A program made the translations under genes and the position numbers. Below the pieces are notes generated by a model. It saw only the letters and a program-made list of their open reading frames with translations. It had not been told where the DNA came from and did no database searches. A stretch of 64,000 bases of DNA from Ashinkailepas kermadecensis. Lineage: Eukaryota; Arthropoda; Thecostraca; Neolepadidae. The DNA is taken from contig JAOTOM010004957.1 of the NCBI GenBank assembly GCA_034440615.1, forward strand, positions 62,001 through 126,000, in the 5' to 3' direction. Positions 33,967 through 45,831 of this stretch are shown here, piece after piece (the stretch's first letter is position 1; each line of letters begins with the position of its first letter).

Positions 33967-34037
33967 ACGGTTAGCCCGGCCCGTTGAGTGCCACCCGCCC
34001 GTTGGGTCCCATTTGCCTGCTGGATACTACCGGTTGG

Positions 34038-35508
34038 CTGCCGTGGGTACCACACGGCAGTAGGCAGGCTCTCGTCTACTGCCGTGGGTACCACTCGACA
34101 GTAGGCAGGCTCTCGTCTACTGCCGTGGGTCCCACTCGGCAGTAGGGAGGCTCTCGTCTACTGCCGTGGGTACCACACGGCAGTAGGCAGGCTCTCGTCT
34201 ACTGCCGTGGGTACCACTCGGCAGTAGGCAGGCTCTCGTCTACTGCCGTGGGTACCACTCGGCAGCAGGCAGGCTCTCGTCTACTGCCGTGGGTACCACT
34301 CGGCAGTAGGCAGGCTCTCGTCTACTGCCGTGGGTACCACTCGGCAGTAGGCAGGCTCTCGTCTGCTGCCGTGGGTACCACTCGGCAGTAGGCAGGCTCT
34401 CGTCTACTGCCGTGGGCACCACTCGGCAGTAGGGAGGCTCTCGTCTACTGCCGTGGGTACCACTCGGCAGTAGGGAGGCTCTCGTCTACTGCCGTGGGTA
34501 CCACTCGGCAGTAGGCAGGCTCTCGTCTACTGCCGTGGGTACCACTCGGCAGTAGGCAGGCTCTCGTCTACTGCCGTGGGCACCACTCGGCAGTAGGGAG
34601 GCTCTCGTCTACTGCCGTGGGTACCACTCGGCAGTAGGGAGGCTCTCGTCTACTGCCGTGGGCACCACTCGGCAGTAGGGAGGCTCTCGTCTACTGCCGT
34701 GGGTACCACTCGGCAGTAGGCAGGCTCTCGTCTACTGCCGTGGGTACCACTCGGCAGTAGGGAGGCTCTCGTCTACTGCCGTGGGTACCACTCGGCAGTA
34801 GGCAGGCTCTCGTCTACTGCCGTGGGCACCACTCGGCAGTAGGGAGGCTCTCGTCTACTGCCGTGGGTACCACTCGGCAGTAGGTAGGCTCTCGTCTACT
34901 GCCGTGGGCACCACTCGGCAGTAGGGAGGCTCTCGTCTACTGCCGTGGGTACCACTCGGCAGCAGGCAGGCTCTCGTCTACTGCCGTGGGTACCACTCGG
35001 CAGTAGGCAGGCTCTCGTCTACTGCCGTGGGTACCACTCGGCAGTAGGCAGGCTCTCGTCTGCTGCCGTGGGTACCACTCGGCAGTAGGCAGGCTCTCGT
35101 CTACTGCCGTGGGCACCACTCGGCAGTAGGGAGGCTCTCGTCTACTGCCGTGGGTACCACTCGGCAGTAGGGAGGTCTCGTCTACTGCCGTGGGCACCAC
35201 TCGGCAGTAGGGAGGCTCTCGTCTACTGCCGTGGGTACCACTCGGCAGTAGGCAGGCTCTCGTCTACTGCCGTGGGCACCACTCGGCAGTAGGGAGGCTC
35301 TCGTCTACTGCCGTGGGTACCACTCGGCAGTAGGCAGGCTCTCGTCTACTGCCGTGGGCACCACTCGGCAGTAGGGAGGCTCTCGTCTACTGCCGTGGGT
35401 ACCACTCGGCAGTAGGCAGGCTCTCGTCTACTGCCGTGGGTACCACTCGGCAGTAGGGAGGCTCTCGTCTACTGCCGTGGGTACCACTCGGCAGTAGGGA
35501 GGCTCTCC
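34038..35508. repeat. 41-bp minisatellite of palindromic units, about 36 copies
   Basis: Each unit contains ctactgccg and its exact reverse complement cggcagtag separated by tgggtaccact, whose centre ggtacc is itself palindromic, then the linker gcaggctctcgt. Every unit can thus extrude a hairpin of about 29 nt. Variants tgggcacc and agggagg tend to occur together, marking multi-unit blocks. Period 41 shifts frame; minus-strand open frames are artefacts. Confidence 0.95.
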
Positions 35509-35702
35509 TACACTGTTCACGTGCCGAACTGGCTCTGAGGGCCCATCAGTCGGGCTCACTTTCAATACACTATCAGCAGCTGGAACAACACAGTGTCCAG
35601 GTTAGGATCAATCATTTCTAGAACGGTCGGTGAAGCGCGCCTGTGACAGTGATCCGTGTAAGCTGCCGGAGTCATTTAACGCAACCACCATCTCCCTTGT
35701 TG
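35509..35702. other. Unique spacer
   Basis: Sequence between two arrays with no recognisable feature. Confidence 0.4.
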
Positions 35703-35925
35703 CACGTGCAGTATCTGATCGCATACGGCATATATGAGTAGCGTGCGATATCTGATCATGTGCGGTTTGTGAGCACGTGCGGTATCTGATCACATACAAT
35801 ATGTAAGCACGTGCGGTATCTGATCACATACGGTGTGTTGAGCACGTGCGGAATCTGATTACATACGGTATGTGAGCACGTGCGGTATCTGATCACATAC
35901 GGTACGAGAGCACGTACAGTATGGG
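35703..35925. repeat. 34-bp minisatellite, about 6 copies
   Basis: Unit contains gcacgtgcggtatctgatca and catacggtatgtga. GCACGTGC and TGATCA are palindromes. Copies are moderately diverged. Confidence 0.88.
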
Positions 35926-36944
35926 CGCACGATGCTTCAGATATTGGGAGATATTTGCGAGACAAAATAAATTAAGTATGTCATCAAGTATCAATGTGTC
36001 AAATGCAGCCTTACTGAGCTGCCCAAGGTAATCGTTCAACCCTCAAGTGACAATCCGGGTCTGTGAATATGGCACGATGGCCGACACTAGGTGTTTGGTT
36101 ATTGCGGCTATATGTGCATACGGAACCTTGAACCGATGCCCTTCAGGTTCTGGTTCGACTTTTTGTTGGTCACTTCACACCCGTGTCATTTCAGGTGACC
36201 ATACCAGGCTCTAGATCGCTACACTAGGCTCCACATCACTACACTATGTTCCCGATCACACTGTACTAGGTTCAACATCAAATGTAGCCTGACCCGTGCG
36301 AGTGATCCAAAGAACTTGTGTCGTAGCGTAACTCATTTGAGACACCAATCTGTTGTCCTACAAGTCATTATGAAGCTTGCTATTGAGTGCATTAACTACT
36401 GGGCTCACCGGACTCACCTCTGCTGGCCATGGTGTCAAGCTCACCTCTGCTGAACGTGCAAACTAGCCAGAAAGCCGGCCACATGATCAGAGAAACGAGG
36501 CTCAGGGACAGGGGAAGCCGGAGGCTCGATGGTAAAAATGATGGCATGGAACTTCAATGCGAAAACTGCACAGAGTTCATTGCTCGTCGTAGTTTCGCCT
36601 GGGACTAAAAATCGTCTGCGAAGCTGCACTGACGACTGAGCCAGACAGTTCACCGCCGCTGAATATCGTGCAGTGTGGCTGCAAGTGCTGGAATATCGAC
36701 ACACACCCCGACGGTTGACCGTGTAGTACAGCTGGCGACACAGGCATCGACTGCAGAGGTAGCACAGGAGGCCCGTTGTGGCTATGTTTGCTCGAAAATG
36801 AGTCACAGGAAAGCCATGCCGACATTCCGTTCAAATCAGAATGTGGCTTCCTGCGGTCGTGAAGCTGCCATCATTCCTGAAGCACAGGCAGCCAACTTGT
36901 TTGCATGACTTCCACACAACAATTGGCATCGAAGGTGCAGCTTC
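35926..36944. other. Unique sequence, no gene seen
   Basis: About 1 kb with no array; small ctaggct/ctacactaggctcc repeats at 36205-36260. Frames of up to 121 codons are unrecognised. Confidence 0.4.
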
Positions 36945-37202
36945 TGGGTCGTGGGCACACCAAATGGGTTGGTGGCGCTGTGTGTGCGCCTACTACCCCC
37001 CCTGGTGGGCCATGGGTTGGTGGGTGTGGGCCTCCCTCCTTCTGGGTGTGGGAAAATGGGTTGGTGGCGTGTGTGGCCAACCCCCCTCTGGTCTGGGCAA
37101 CCAAATGGGTTGGTGGCGCTGTGTGTGCGCCTACTACCTCCTCCTTCTGGGTCGTGGGCACACCAAATGGGTTGGTGGCGCTGTGTGTGCGCCTACTGCC
37201 GA
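36945..37202. repeat. Degenerate GC-rich repeat, 3-4 copies
   Basis: The segment caaatgggttggtggcgctg, tgtgtgcgcctacta recurs at 36960, 37109 and 37163, with a shorter aaaatgggttggtggcgtgt copy at 37052 and ccttctgggt linkers. Spacing is irregular, so it is a mixture of duplications rather than a clean array. Confidence 0.8.
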
Positions 37203-38479
37203 GGCCAAGCTCCTTCAGTCACCGTTCTTCTCGATTTATTTGAATACGGTATGAAAAATAGCCGTGCATAATACATACATAGGCTTTGGCAGACGATTCA
37301 TTTGTCAATTTAATCAGCGGTTGCATCAGCCTGATGTAGACACCAGGGTCGGACCTAAACATTTGCATCGGGAGGAGGGGGAGGCACTTGGTTCTGGAGG
37401 GAGTTCCGGAGAGGGCCGTCTTTTCCACTCCGAGAGGCGCCATCGGCTGAAAATCTCGTTGCTTGGGGGCGAGCGTGCTGGAGAAGCGCCACATCTCTAT
37501 CGGGATGGGATGGGGTGGGGGGGTGGGGGGTGGGGGGGGGGGGGAACATGCCACAAGTTACACCTGGATCCGTCAGCGGTAGACACATTTTCCATTGACT
37601 CGAACGGTAACATTTACACATCCTTTGTTAGAAGCTACATTAAGCTATTGTTCTCTCATTCGTCTACTGGGAAGGATCAAACCTAGCTTAACACGCACAC
37701 CGGGGTAGGGCGGAATCCGCCTACCCATCCTGTTTTTCGACGATATCTTATACCCGAACAGAGATATTGTAATGAAATATTGTGACTATGTGACAAATTG
37801 ATCAGCGCATACTATGCAACAACCACTTTTGAAATCCCTTTGGAAATGTGGAGACTGCTGTGTGCAGTCGACCGACCAGTTACGGGCCGACCGGCCAGCC
37901 GCGGAGCGTTCAGTCACAAGGTATCGTCTGCGTGGTGGCGCGGTGTACCGGCAGATCTCCACCTCAGTTGACCTGGACGCAATTGGCCCCAGGGTCAGGA
38001 AATTTATGCTGCGGCGGTTGCACTACAGCCGTGATCTGCCCTCCAAACTTTGCGTTTCCAGCTTCAACAATTTCAGAGGACTTATTGGGCCGAATCCGCC
38101 CGCTCCTCCCTGGTCGCGTTATGTGAGGGGCGCTCCGGTGTGCGTGTTGACATCACGCGCCATCGATCTTTAAAAAAAAAACAGTAAAGGCGCGAAATTC
38201 ACGTCGGCTTCTTTCATTTCAGCCAGTGACGGTACGGATCGATATTCTAGCGCACAAATAGTCTTCACTTTCAGTGATACTGCATTTTATATTTGGACGT
38301 ATTTTGCCATGTTGGCGTTAGTTTTGCTATTTGTCAAGCCCTGCATTTATCCATGCTTGAGTTAACTACGAGTGTAACCACAAGTGTAAATGTATTGTAT
38401 GCATGTATGTAGTTTGTACATCACTTGTCTTTCATCTTCAAGAAGGAATCCGAGAGCACGGCTGAGGAAGAAGGCCTGG
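37203..38479. other. Unique sequence containing a G-rich tract
   Basis: No gene recognised; frames reach 140 codons but look random. The G-rich tract 37502-37543 is listed separately. Confidence 0.4.
37502..37543. other. G-rich tract with G-quadruplex potential
   Basis: Runs of G separated by single T or A (ggggtgggggggtggggggt followed by fourteen or so G). It satisfies the usual four-run G-quadruplex pattern on the plus strand. Function unknown. Confidence 0.8.
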
Positions 38480-38576
38480 CCATCCACGTCAGTCACCCAC
38501 TGTAGCGTGCCACTTGGGCTGGCCATCCACGTCAGTCACCCACTGTAGCGTGCCACTTGGGCTGGCCATCCACGAT
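38480..38576. repeat. 43-bp repeat, 2.3 copies
   Basis: Unit contains ggccatccacgtcagtcacc and cactgtagcgtgccacttgg. Confidence 0.9.
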
Positions 38577-38639
38577 AAGACCGTCTGCACGCCGAGATGG
38601 GGTGGCGAAGTGGTCTGCCAAGACAACTTTACATTCGGA

Positions 38640-39020
38640 TTTACATTCGAAGCCGGATCCCTAGGATTTGGCCAAACGTTTGCACTGATGCAACACTAAC
38701 ATTGCTGATCACAGTGGTAGCAGTCACTTTCCATCACATTTATAAATGTAATCTCCAGAGGTCATCGAACTTCAAGGTCATTTACCGCGGATCCTTAAGA
38801 TTTTAAAAAAAATTGTACACAGATAGCATAAATAGTTCTCATCACAGTGGTAGCATTTATTTTCCATCACATTGAGAAATTGAGCTTCTGAATGCCATCG
38901 AAGTTCAAAATCGTTCACCCTGGACACCTACGATTTGGCTAAGCACTTGCACATATGCAGTACTAATATTGCCGATCACACTGGTAGCAGTCACTTCCCA
39001 TCACATTTAGACTTGGACCT
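38640..39020. repeat. About 134-bp diverged repeat, nearly 3 copies
   Basis: The marker gatcacagtggtagcagtca lies at 38707, with relatives catcacagtggtagcattta at 38840 and gatcacactggtagcagtca at 38974. Between them recur ctccagaggtcatcgaactt/gcttctgaatgccatcgaag and ggatccttaagattt/ggacacctacgatttgg. Copies are old and diverged, unlike the neighbouring fresh array. Confidence 0.78.
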
Positions 39021-39021
39021 C

Positions 39022-40030
39022 CAGAGGTATGGCCACCGACAGACCACAGGCGACACCGTCACTGCCGACTGCTGCGGCCACGCGGAGGACGGCCACTGAG
39101 AAGGAAAAGTGGCCAGAGGTATGGCCACCGACAGACCACAGGCGACACCGTCACTGCCGACTGCTGCGGCCACGCGCGGAGGACGGCCACTGAGAAGGAA
39201 AAGTGGCCAGAGGTATGGCCACCGACAGACCACAGGCGACATCGTCACTGCCGACTGCTGCGGCCGCTCGGAGGACGGCCACTGAGAAGGAAAAGTGGCC
39301 AGAGGTATGGCCACCGACAGACCACAGGCGACATCGTCACTGCCGACTGCTGCGGCCGCGCGGAGGACGGCCACTGAGAAGGAAAAGTGGCCAGAGGTAT
39401 GGCCACCGACAGACCACGGGCGACATCGTAACTGCCGACTGCTGCGGCCGCGCGCGGAGGACGGCCACTGAGAAGGAAAGTGGCCAGAGGTATGGCCACC
39501 GACAGACCGGCGACATCGTCACTGCCGACTGCTGCGGCCGCGCGGAGGACGATGAGGAAAGTGGCCAGAGGTATGGCCACCGACAGACCACGGGCGACAT
39601 CGTCACTGCCGACTGCTGCGGCCGCGCGGAGGACGGCCACTGAGAAGGAAAAGTGGCCAGAGGTATGGCCACCGACAGACCACAGGCGACATCGTCACTG
39701 CCGACTGCTGCGGCCGCGCGCGGAGGACGGCCACTGAGAAGGAAAAGTGGCCAGAGGTATGGCCACCGACAGACCACAGGCGACATCGTCACTGCCGACT
39801 GCTGCGGCCGCGCGCGGAGGACGGCCACTGAGAAGGAAAAGTGGCCAGAGGTATGGCCACCGACAGACCACAGGCGACATCGTCACTGCCGACTGCTGCG
39901 GCCGCGCGCGGAGGACGGCCACTGAGAAGGAAAAGTGGCCAGAGGTATGGCCACCGACAGACCACAGGCGACATCGTCACTGCCGACTGCTGCGGCCGCG
40001 CGCGGAGGACGGCCACTGAGAAGGAAAAGT
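39022..40030. repeat. 92-94-bp minisatellite, about 11 copies
   Basis: Unit contains ccagaggtatggccaccgac, agaccacaggcgacatcgtc, actgccgactgctgcggccg and gaggacggccactgagaagg. Later units carry cgcgcgcgg where earlier ones have cgcgg, and most contain the NotI site GCGGCCGC. Two units near 39507-39555 are shortened. Confidence 0.95.
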
Positions 40031-40100
40031 CTGACGGACGCCGACCACGTGACATTTACCGACAGCTTAGTCAACCGGCCTCAGTCGCAGCGGTCGGCAG

Positions 40101-40275
40101 CTGCCGCCGGATATGGCCGCCGCTCCACCGGCACCCCACCGCCTCCTCACCGCCTCCGAATATGACCGCCGCTCCACCGGCACCCCACCGCCTCCTCACC
40201 GCCTCCGGATATGGCCGCCGCTCCACCGGCACCCCACCGCCTCCTCACCGCCTCCGGATATGACCGCCGCTCCAC
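40101..40275. repeat. 49-bp minisatellite, about 3.5 copies
   Basis: Unit contains gccgccgctccaccggcacc and ccaccgcctcctcaccgcct, with atatggc/atatgac variants. Confidence 0.9.
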
Positions 40276-40520
40276 CGGCACCCCACGGCCTCCTCACCGC
40301 CGCCGCACCACCGCCCCACGGCCACTTCACCATCGCCCCACCGCCTTCTCACTGCCGCTCCACCGCCGTCGCACCGCCGCCGCACCACCGCCCCACGGCC
40401 ACTCCACCATCGCCCCCTCACTGCCGCTCCACCGCCGTCGCACCGCCGCCCCACCGCCGCCGCACCACCGCCCCACCGCCGCTCCCGCTCCACGGCCGTC
40501 CCACCGCCACTCCACGAGCG
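40276..40520. repeat. Low-complexity ccaccgccg-rich tract
   Basis: Continues the previous array as shorter, mixed units (gccgccgcaccaccgcccca, cggccactccaccatcgccc, actgccgctccaccgccgtc). Strong strand asymmetry, C over G. Proline/arginine/histidine frames here are composition artefacts. Confidence 0.85.
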
Positions 40521-42797
40521 ACAGTTAGTACAGCCGGCCAGCCAGCTATGGATTAACTGAATGGAGGCATCGGTGTGGCGGCTCAGAGGCTGATACCCGT
40601 GCCGCACTGCGCACTGACAACTGTCCAACCTGCATGGCGCCTTAACGAACGTAAGTCGCTGTTTGAAATACGGCAGGTATTTATGAGATTGCAGAGCGTA
40701 AGCTGTTAAATCGCCCGACCCACCGCTGGCAACGCTTGGACATGTGTCCTCCTCTCAAATTGAAACACGACCGCTTATGTTTGACGACCTTCTTCAGCCG
40801 GATGGAACTGGTGTTCGTCGGCGCACCCATGCTCGCTTAGCTGCTGATGAGGATGGGTCTTAGGACCACCTCCCACCTTCAAGAGCGGCTCGTCTCCCGT
40901 CCACGAAACTCAGCCCACTGCACAACATACACACATACACTACATATACTACATACACCACATGCATCACATGCACTACATGCACTGCATACATTACATA
41001 GGTGGGTGCAGGTAGGAGTGCTGGGCACCACCCCTCTCTTCCAGCTAATACTATGCTCAGCCAAGTATTTCGCGCCATATATCTCGTGAAAAATGAGCGT
41101 GCATGGCTGCCTTATGGCCGAACCGATCGATTGGGACCACAGCGCTGTGCCATTGCAGATGGCTCGTCTAACTTCCTCAGCACTCCGGCGGCAGAGTCGG
41201 TTAACTGGTGGGCATTACAGTGGGTCATGGAGTGGCGTTTGTATATCTAGGTCCAATAACGAGAAGGTCATGGATGGGCTTCGTCCAAAAAAACACGATA
41301 TTAAATTTTGCAATTTATTAAAATGAAAATCCATGGTGGGCCGTCCCTGTAAAATCTATCGGCGCGATGTGCGTTGCAGTCTCCATCGGTGGCGCTCCGG
41401 TGTCTGGCGGCCAGCACCAGGCGAGCTCATTGGCATCGAGCCGGACGGCCGGCCGTCGGCATCTAGTGCCATATTATGGGCAGAGGAGATATTCATAGGC
41501 GAAATAATTGAAGAGCAAGATAATAACAAGAACCAAGACACTCGATATTATTATACGTATGCCCAAAATATTGGAATTTTGCTTACTGCCTGGGAGAAAA
41601 CCATTGAGTCATCGTTTTTAGTTCATTTATTTCGATTCTGTGTCATTGATCATGTCGAAAATGCATGCACATAGATATTAGCAGGATAAATATGCTTCGT
41701 TTTATCATCGAAGCTGACCTATCAAGCATAAAATAATGCGAAATCTCCCATAATAAAAAGTACCTCAGCAAAGCTCCGACTTCAGCACAGAGACAATGCT
41801 CCCGTGACTTTCTTCACCCTCCTTTCCCAGCCGGCAAAATCAAATGAACAACGTATGGCGACGAATTTATGCGGGGAACGAAAGAAGGAACAGAGGAGAC
41901 GGGCCCATCTACAGTTCCAAGATTGTGACTGTACAGTCAATGCCGCTGGACAACGTTGAAGCGCGGCCATGTCAAGGCACCCTAGTGTCGTTTCATTGAC
42001 CACAGTTTGAAGAGTAGCGTCCTCGCCCCTGCCACAGCGATCTTGCGGCGCTTTTACAGCTTGATGGTAGAGCCGACCTTCGAATGCTATGCGCCGCACA
42101 CTGTGCAGTGCAGGACCGGTGGCAGTCAGTCGCGTGCAGGTGCACCATTTTTGGCAACCCGACACACTCGACTGGTCATGAATCAGTACCCACGACTCAT
42201 GACCGGTCATCGGCCACCAATCAATGGAGTTTCCGCCGAGGTTTGGCAGCGATATGCGCGGAATCCCTTTGAAGTTAGCTGGGCGCCGAGGCGCCTGACT
42301 GTTACCTCGTACACCGCACGCGCCTTCCAGCTGCGTAATCCAGTCGGCTGGTGCTGGATACAACCCGGCGCATTCGAGACGATCCTGCCGGCCAGAGCCG
42401 TGTATCACTGCTAGGTGAACACTCGAACATGACACCGCCATGTGACATTAGAGCGCCAGGCTAGGCCAAGTTGTCTGCGCCTGTCGGCCAAGTTCTTAGG
42501 CCATGAGGTTGATCGGCCTCAGCGCGTGCGGAACATGCTGCCGCCCACCCCTGCGGCTCACCCCTAGCTCCATCAACAACATCATCATCGATAAGATCAC
42601 GCACACGATCCTGCTCTAGCTCCGAACTGATCCTCTGGTTTCGTAGGACGTTTTCCAGCTCGGCAGCGTCCGAATCGAATTGCGTGTCGAGCATGGCCAG
42701 CCCAAGCTGCAGCTATCACGCCACACCTTTTGCCAGGCCTGGCGTAGTCCTCAAGCCTTCAGCTGCCGCCGTGTGCGAGCCTCCTGCGCCAAATCGA
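40521..42797. other. Unique stretch, no gene recognised
   Basis: About 2.3 kb. Contains a short acatac/acatgcac-rich low-complexity run at 40925-40998. The minus-strand reading of 42461-42694 (ELENVLRNQRISSELEQDRV, RDLIDDDVVDGA) looks more protein-like than most but I cannot assign it. Plus-strand frame 42007-42414 (135 codons) is unrecognised. Confidence 0.35.
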
Positions 42798-43197
42798 TCG
42801 GTGCTACAGACCCACGAGATACCTCGCTGCTGGGCTCAGACTGCATCTCGCCCAGTCGAATGTAAGGTGCTACAGACCCACGAGATACCTCGCTGCTGGG
42901 CTCAGACTGCATCTCGCCCAGTCGAATGTAAGGTACTACAGACCCACGAGATACCGCGCTGCCGGCCTCAGACTGCATCTCGCCCAGTCGAACGTAAGGT
43001 GCTACAGACCCACGAGATACCTCGCTGCTGGGCTCAGACTGCATCTCGCCCAGTCGAATGTAAGGTGCTACAGACCCACGAGATACCGCGCTGCCGGCCT
43101 CAGACTGCATCTCGCCCAGTAGTGATGTAAGGCGCTCCTTACGAGCGGTGGCCGCTGCATCGCGTCGCGAAGTGATATCGAGTTGATAATATTTCAA
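42751..43197 (-). CDS. Doubtful minus-strand ORF with 22-residue repeats
   Basis: A 148-codon frame. Residues about 28-137 are five copies of a 22-residue unit beginning LGEMQSEPSSEVSRGSVAP, encoded by an in-frame 66-bp minisatellite. The flanks (TSRRDAAATARKERLTSLLG before, IDLAQEARTRRQLKA after) stay open and have a normal-looking amino acid mix. Only two peptide types alternate (SEPSSEV and SEAGSAV). Downstream on the same strand, after a stop, another protein-like stretch (ELENVLRNQRISSELEQ) follows. It could be an exon or part of a decayed mobile-element gene, or chance. I recognise no domain and give it low weight. Confidence 0.2.
   Translation of the reverse strand: MKYYQLDITSRRDAAATARKERLTSLLGEMQSEAGSAVSRGSVAPYIRLGEMQSEPSSEVSRGSVAPYVRLGEMQSEAGSAVSRGSVVPYIRLGEMQSEPSSEVSRGSVAPYIRLGEMQSEPSSEVSRGSVAPIDLAQEARTRRQLKA
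42798..43125. repeat. 66-bp minisatellite, 5 copies
   Basis: Unit contains gtgctacagacccacgagat, acctcgctgctgggctcaga and ctgcatctcgcccagtcgaa. Two variants (ctcgctgctggg and cgcgctgccggc) partly alternate, a 132-bp higher-order step. Confidence 0.95.
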
Positions 43198-43564
43198 AAT
43201 GTTACTACTATTGTTGCATGTTGCATATTGTGTGCTTCAGTACCAATAACCAGTCAGTTGCTTCCGGGTGCAGTGATAGTGATGGGGACCAAATACATGT
43301 TTTATATAACAAACACACACACACACACATTTTACAAATACATTTGTATGGCGATGGATGGTGCTGGCGAGGACGGGTGGTAATGCGGAGTGCTGGAGAG
43401 GACGAGGGCGAGTGGCGATGGGAGCGCTGGCGAAGACGGGTGGGGACAGTCACCTAATGTCGCTGGTCAGAGTTTTATAAGTGTAATTTTGCATTTGTTT
43501 GGGAGGGGCAGCAATATTTCCGAACGATCGTGATCTTGTGTGCCCATCGGAAGATTATTCATGT

Positions 43565-43611
<47 letters not shown>

Positions 43612-43944
43612 ATGTGTTAAATAAATAAACAAGCAAGCAAACAAATGGCTCAGACTGTATGCAAATTACGATTAGGTAATGTTTCGCTCAACAACAATAT
43701 ATTTCCATGTGCATGCCACTTGCAACTGATAGTACCTTTGGCCACCAACATCACGTGTGTGGAATTCTAGAGCACGCGACCTGCGCAGCATTTCCTACTG
43801 ACGCGGGAGTCAGCTTTCTTTGACCATTTTAAGTAATGCCATTACCTATTCATACATGCGTTTCATTAGCATTCGTAGCCGCAGACCAGCTGGCAGCGGG
43901 CACACCGGCTGACTGGGTCGGACGACACGTGTAGTCCGGGTCAC
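43126..43944. other. Unique sequence with two dinucleotide tracts
   Basis: Contains (CA)n at about 43310-43330 and (TG)n at about 43566-43604, plus a gtgctggcgaggacgggtgg-type duplication at 43361-43443. No gene seen. Confidence 0.5.
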
Positions 43945-43950
43945 AGAGGA

Positions 43951-44265
43951 CACACCGACACATGTGGCAGATGTCACACAGCGACACACCGACACATGTG
44001 GCAGATGCCACACAGCGACACACCGACACATGTGGCAGATGTCACACCGCGACACACCGACACATGTGGCAGATGTCACACAGCGACACACCGACACATG
44101 TGGCAGATGTCACACAGCGACACACCGACACATGTGGCAGATGTCACACCGCGACACACCGACACATGTGGCAGATGTCACACCGCGACACACCGACACA
44201 TGTGGCAGATGTCACACAGCGACACACCGACACATGTGGCAGATGTCACACAGCGACACACAGAC
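43951..44265. repeat. 34-bp minisatellite, about 9 copies
   Basis: Unit contains cacaccgacacatgtggcag and atgtcacacagcga with cagcga/ccgcga variants. ACATGT is palindromic. All three plus-strand frames are open. Confidence 0.95.
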
Positions 44266-44267
44266 AC

Positions 44268-44402
44268 GGCGACAACAGAACACACCGACACCGTGACAAA
44301 CGGACCACACTGACACCTGTGACAAACGGAACACACTGACACCTGTGACAAACGGACCACACTGACACTTGTGACAAACGGAACACACTGACACCTGTGA
44401 CA
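44268..44402. repeat. 26/27-bp minisatellite, about 5 copies
   Basis: Unit contains cacactgacacctgtgacaa and acggac/acggaac. Related in part to the preceding 34-bp unit (shared cacacNgacac), so probably a derivative. Confidence 0.88.
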
Positions 44403-45094
44403 ACTGTGGCGATCCGGGAGAGATCGGCCTGTAAAAAGGTAAATTAAAACGCCTTCCCCACAGGGTTATCTCATGCTACGAGGTGAGCGGTACCAGTTTC
44501 AGCTCAATCAGATCAACTGCTACATGGTTATTGCCTAGGACATCTTAGTGGCATTAGGGTGCATGGCTATGTTTAGCGAACTACATCTCCAAAAAGGAAA
44601 ATAATGTAATTGGTCGATATGTTTACATTAGAGAGTTGGAATTGAACTGAGGAGCATCTCTGATGATTTGAATGTGTACTTCTTCGAATATTCATTCCGT
44701 GACTTCGTGATCTTAGGTCACGTCACCTGAACTTGAGATGATGGAAGTGAAAATTGTCCAGTGTTTATGTCGTGATTATCTTCCAGATGTGATCTCCGTA
44801 TGTGGAAATATTTTGCAGACAGGTATTGTATGACAATGCATTATTTTCTTGTTTGCTGTTGTCTTGTTTGTCTCAATGGTTCTGTGGCTGTCGGCGGATG
44901 ATCGGGCCTGGCTGATTATATGTTTTTTTTAATAAAAATAATCATGAGAAAGCACTGTCTGGACTTATTTAAGCGCCATAAAGCCGAGCTATTACTCATC
45001 ATTCGAGGAGCGTCGCATGTGCTCGAGGAAGTGGTGAACGATACGAGGGTATGCAGAGGAATCCCGTGGTGTATGACCTGTCGCAAGGTCGTCA
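44403..45094. other. AT-rich unique sequence, no gene seen
   Basis: No open frame of note and no repeat. Nothing recognisable. Confidence 0.4.
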
Positions 45095-45407
45095 CATAGG
45101 TGCCAGACAGTCTACCGTCACTGCCATCAGATACTGGACACGAGAGGACACATGACCACCTCCAGCCAGACAGTCTACCGTCACTGCCATCAGATACTGG
45201 TCACGAGAGGACACATGACCAGCTCCAGCCAGGCAGTGTACCGTCACTGCCATCAGATACTGGACACGAGAGGACACATGGCCAGCTCCAGCCAGACTGT
45301 CTACCGTCACTGCCATCAGATACTGGACACGAGAGGACACATGGCCAGCTCCAGCCAGACAGTCTACCGTCACTGTCATCAGATACTGGACACGAGAGGA
45401 CACATGA
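45095..45407. repeat. 63-bp minisatellite, left block, about 5 copies
   Basis: Unit contains ccagctccagccagacagtc, taccgtcactgccatcagat and actggacacgagaggacaca. The same array resumes at 45832 after an insertion. Confidence 0.95.
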
Positions 45408-45831
45408 ACACTCCACCCAGCAACAAGCCTATGCTTAGCTGGATGGAGTTGTGGGAGGAGCCAAAGTAAACAAAATGAATTTGAAATTAGGAGTGCTCAC
45501 TATCATCTGTCCACTAACCAGCTAACAATATAGTTTAGATCTTAACTTCTTGTTGGAATGGATCTAGGGCCAGTAATATGCCACCTTTGGGTATGACTAT
45601 TTACAGCATTCTTTATTATTAGTTTTATTGCTCTAATGCCGGGTGCTTTGTATGCTTATTTATTTGTTTTCCATCTCTTAGCTGGGAGTGCCGCGACTTT
45701 ACTGTTTATTTTATGGTGTTAACGTAAGGTGCTTGCAGTCGTTGGGTAAGAGGAGGGGTCACTACTGGTCACCTGATCTTGGGTGGCGGACCGTAAAAAA
45801 AATAAAAAATAAAAATAAAATATTTTTTTTA
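45408..45831. mobile_element. 424-bp insertion splitting the 63-bp array
   Basis: The array stops after cacatga at 45407 and resumes at 45832 with atgaccagctcc. Removing 45408-45831 and one atga restores a normal array unit, so this is an insertion with a 4-bp duplication (atga at 45404-45407 and 45832-45835). The right end is A-rich (aaaaaaaataaaaaataaaa then a T run), preceded by ggtcacctgatcttgggtgg, which looks like the 3' end of a truncated retroelement on the plus strand. No coding block recognised. Confidence 0.7.

Noticed and set aside
39022..40030. Centromeric satellite
   Set aside because: Only about 11 copies of a 94-bp unit, flanked by unrelated arrays; far too short and local for a centromere array in this window.
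43951..44265. CRISPR-like array (34-bp spacing)
   Set aside because: The units are contiguous with no unique spacers, and the setting is eukaryotic; the same goes for all other 32-34-bp arrays.
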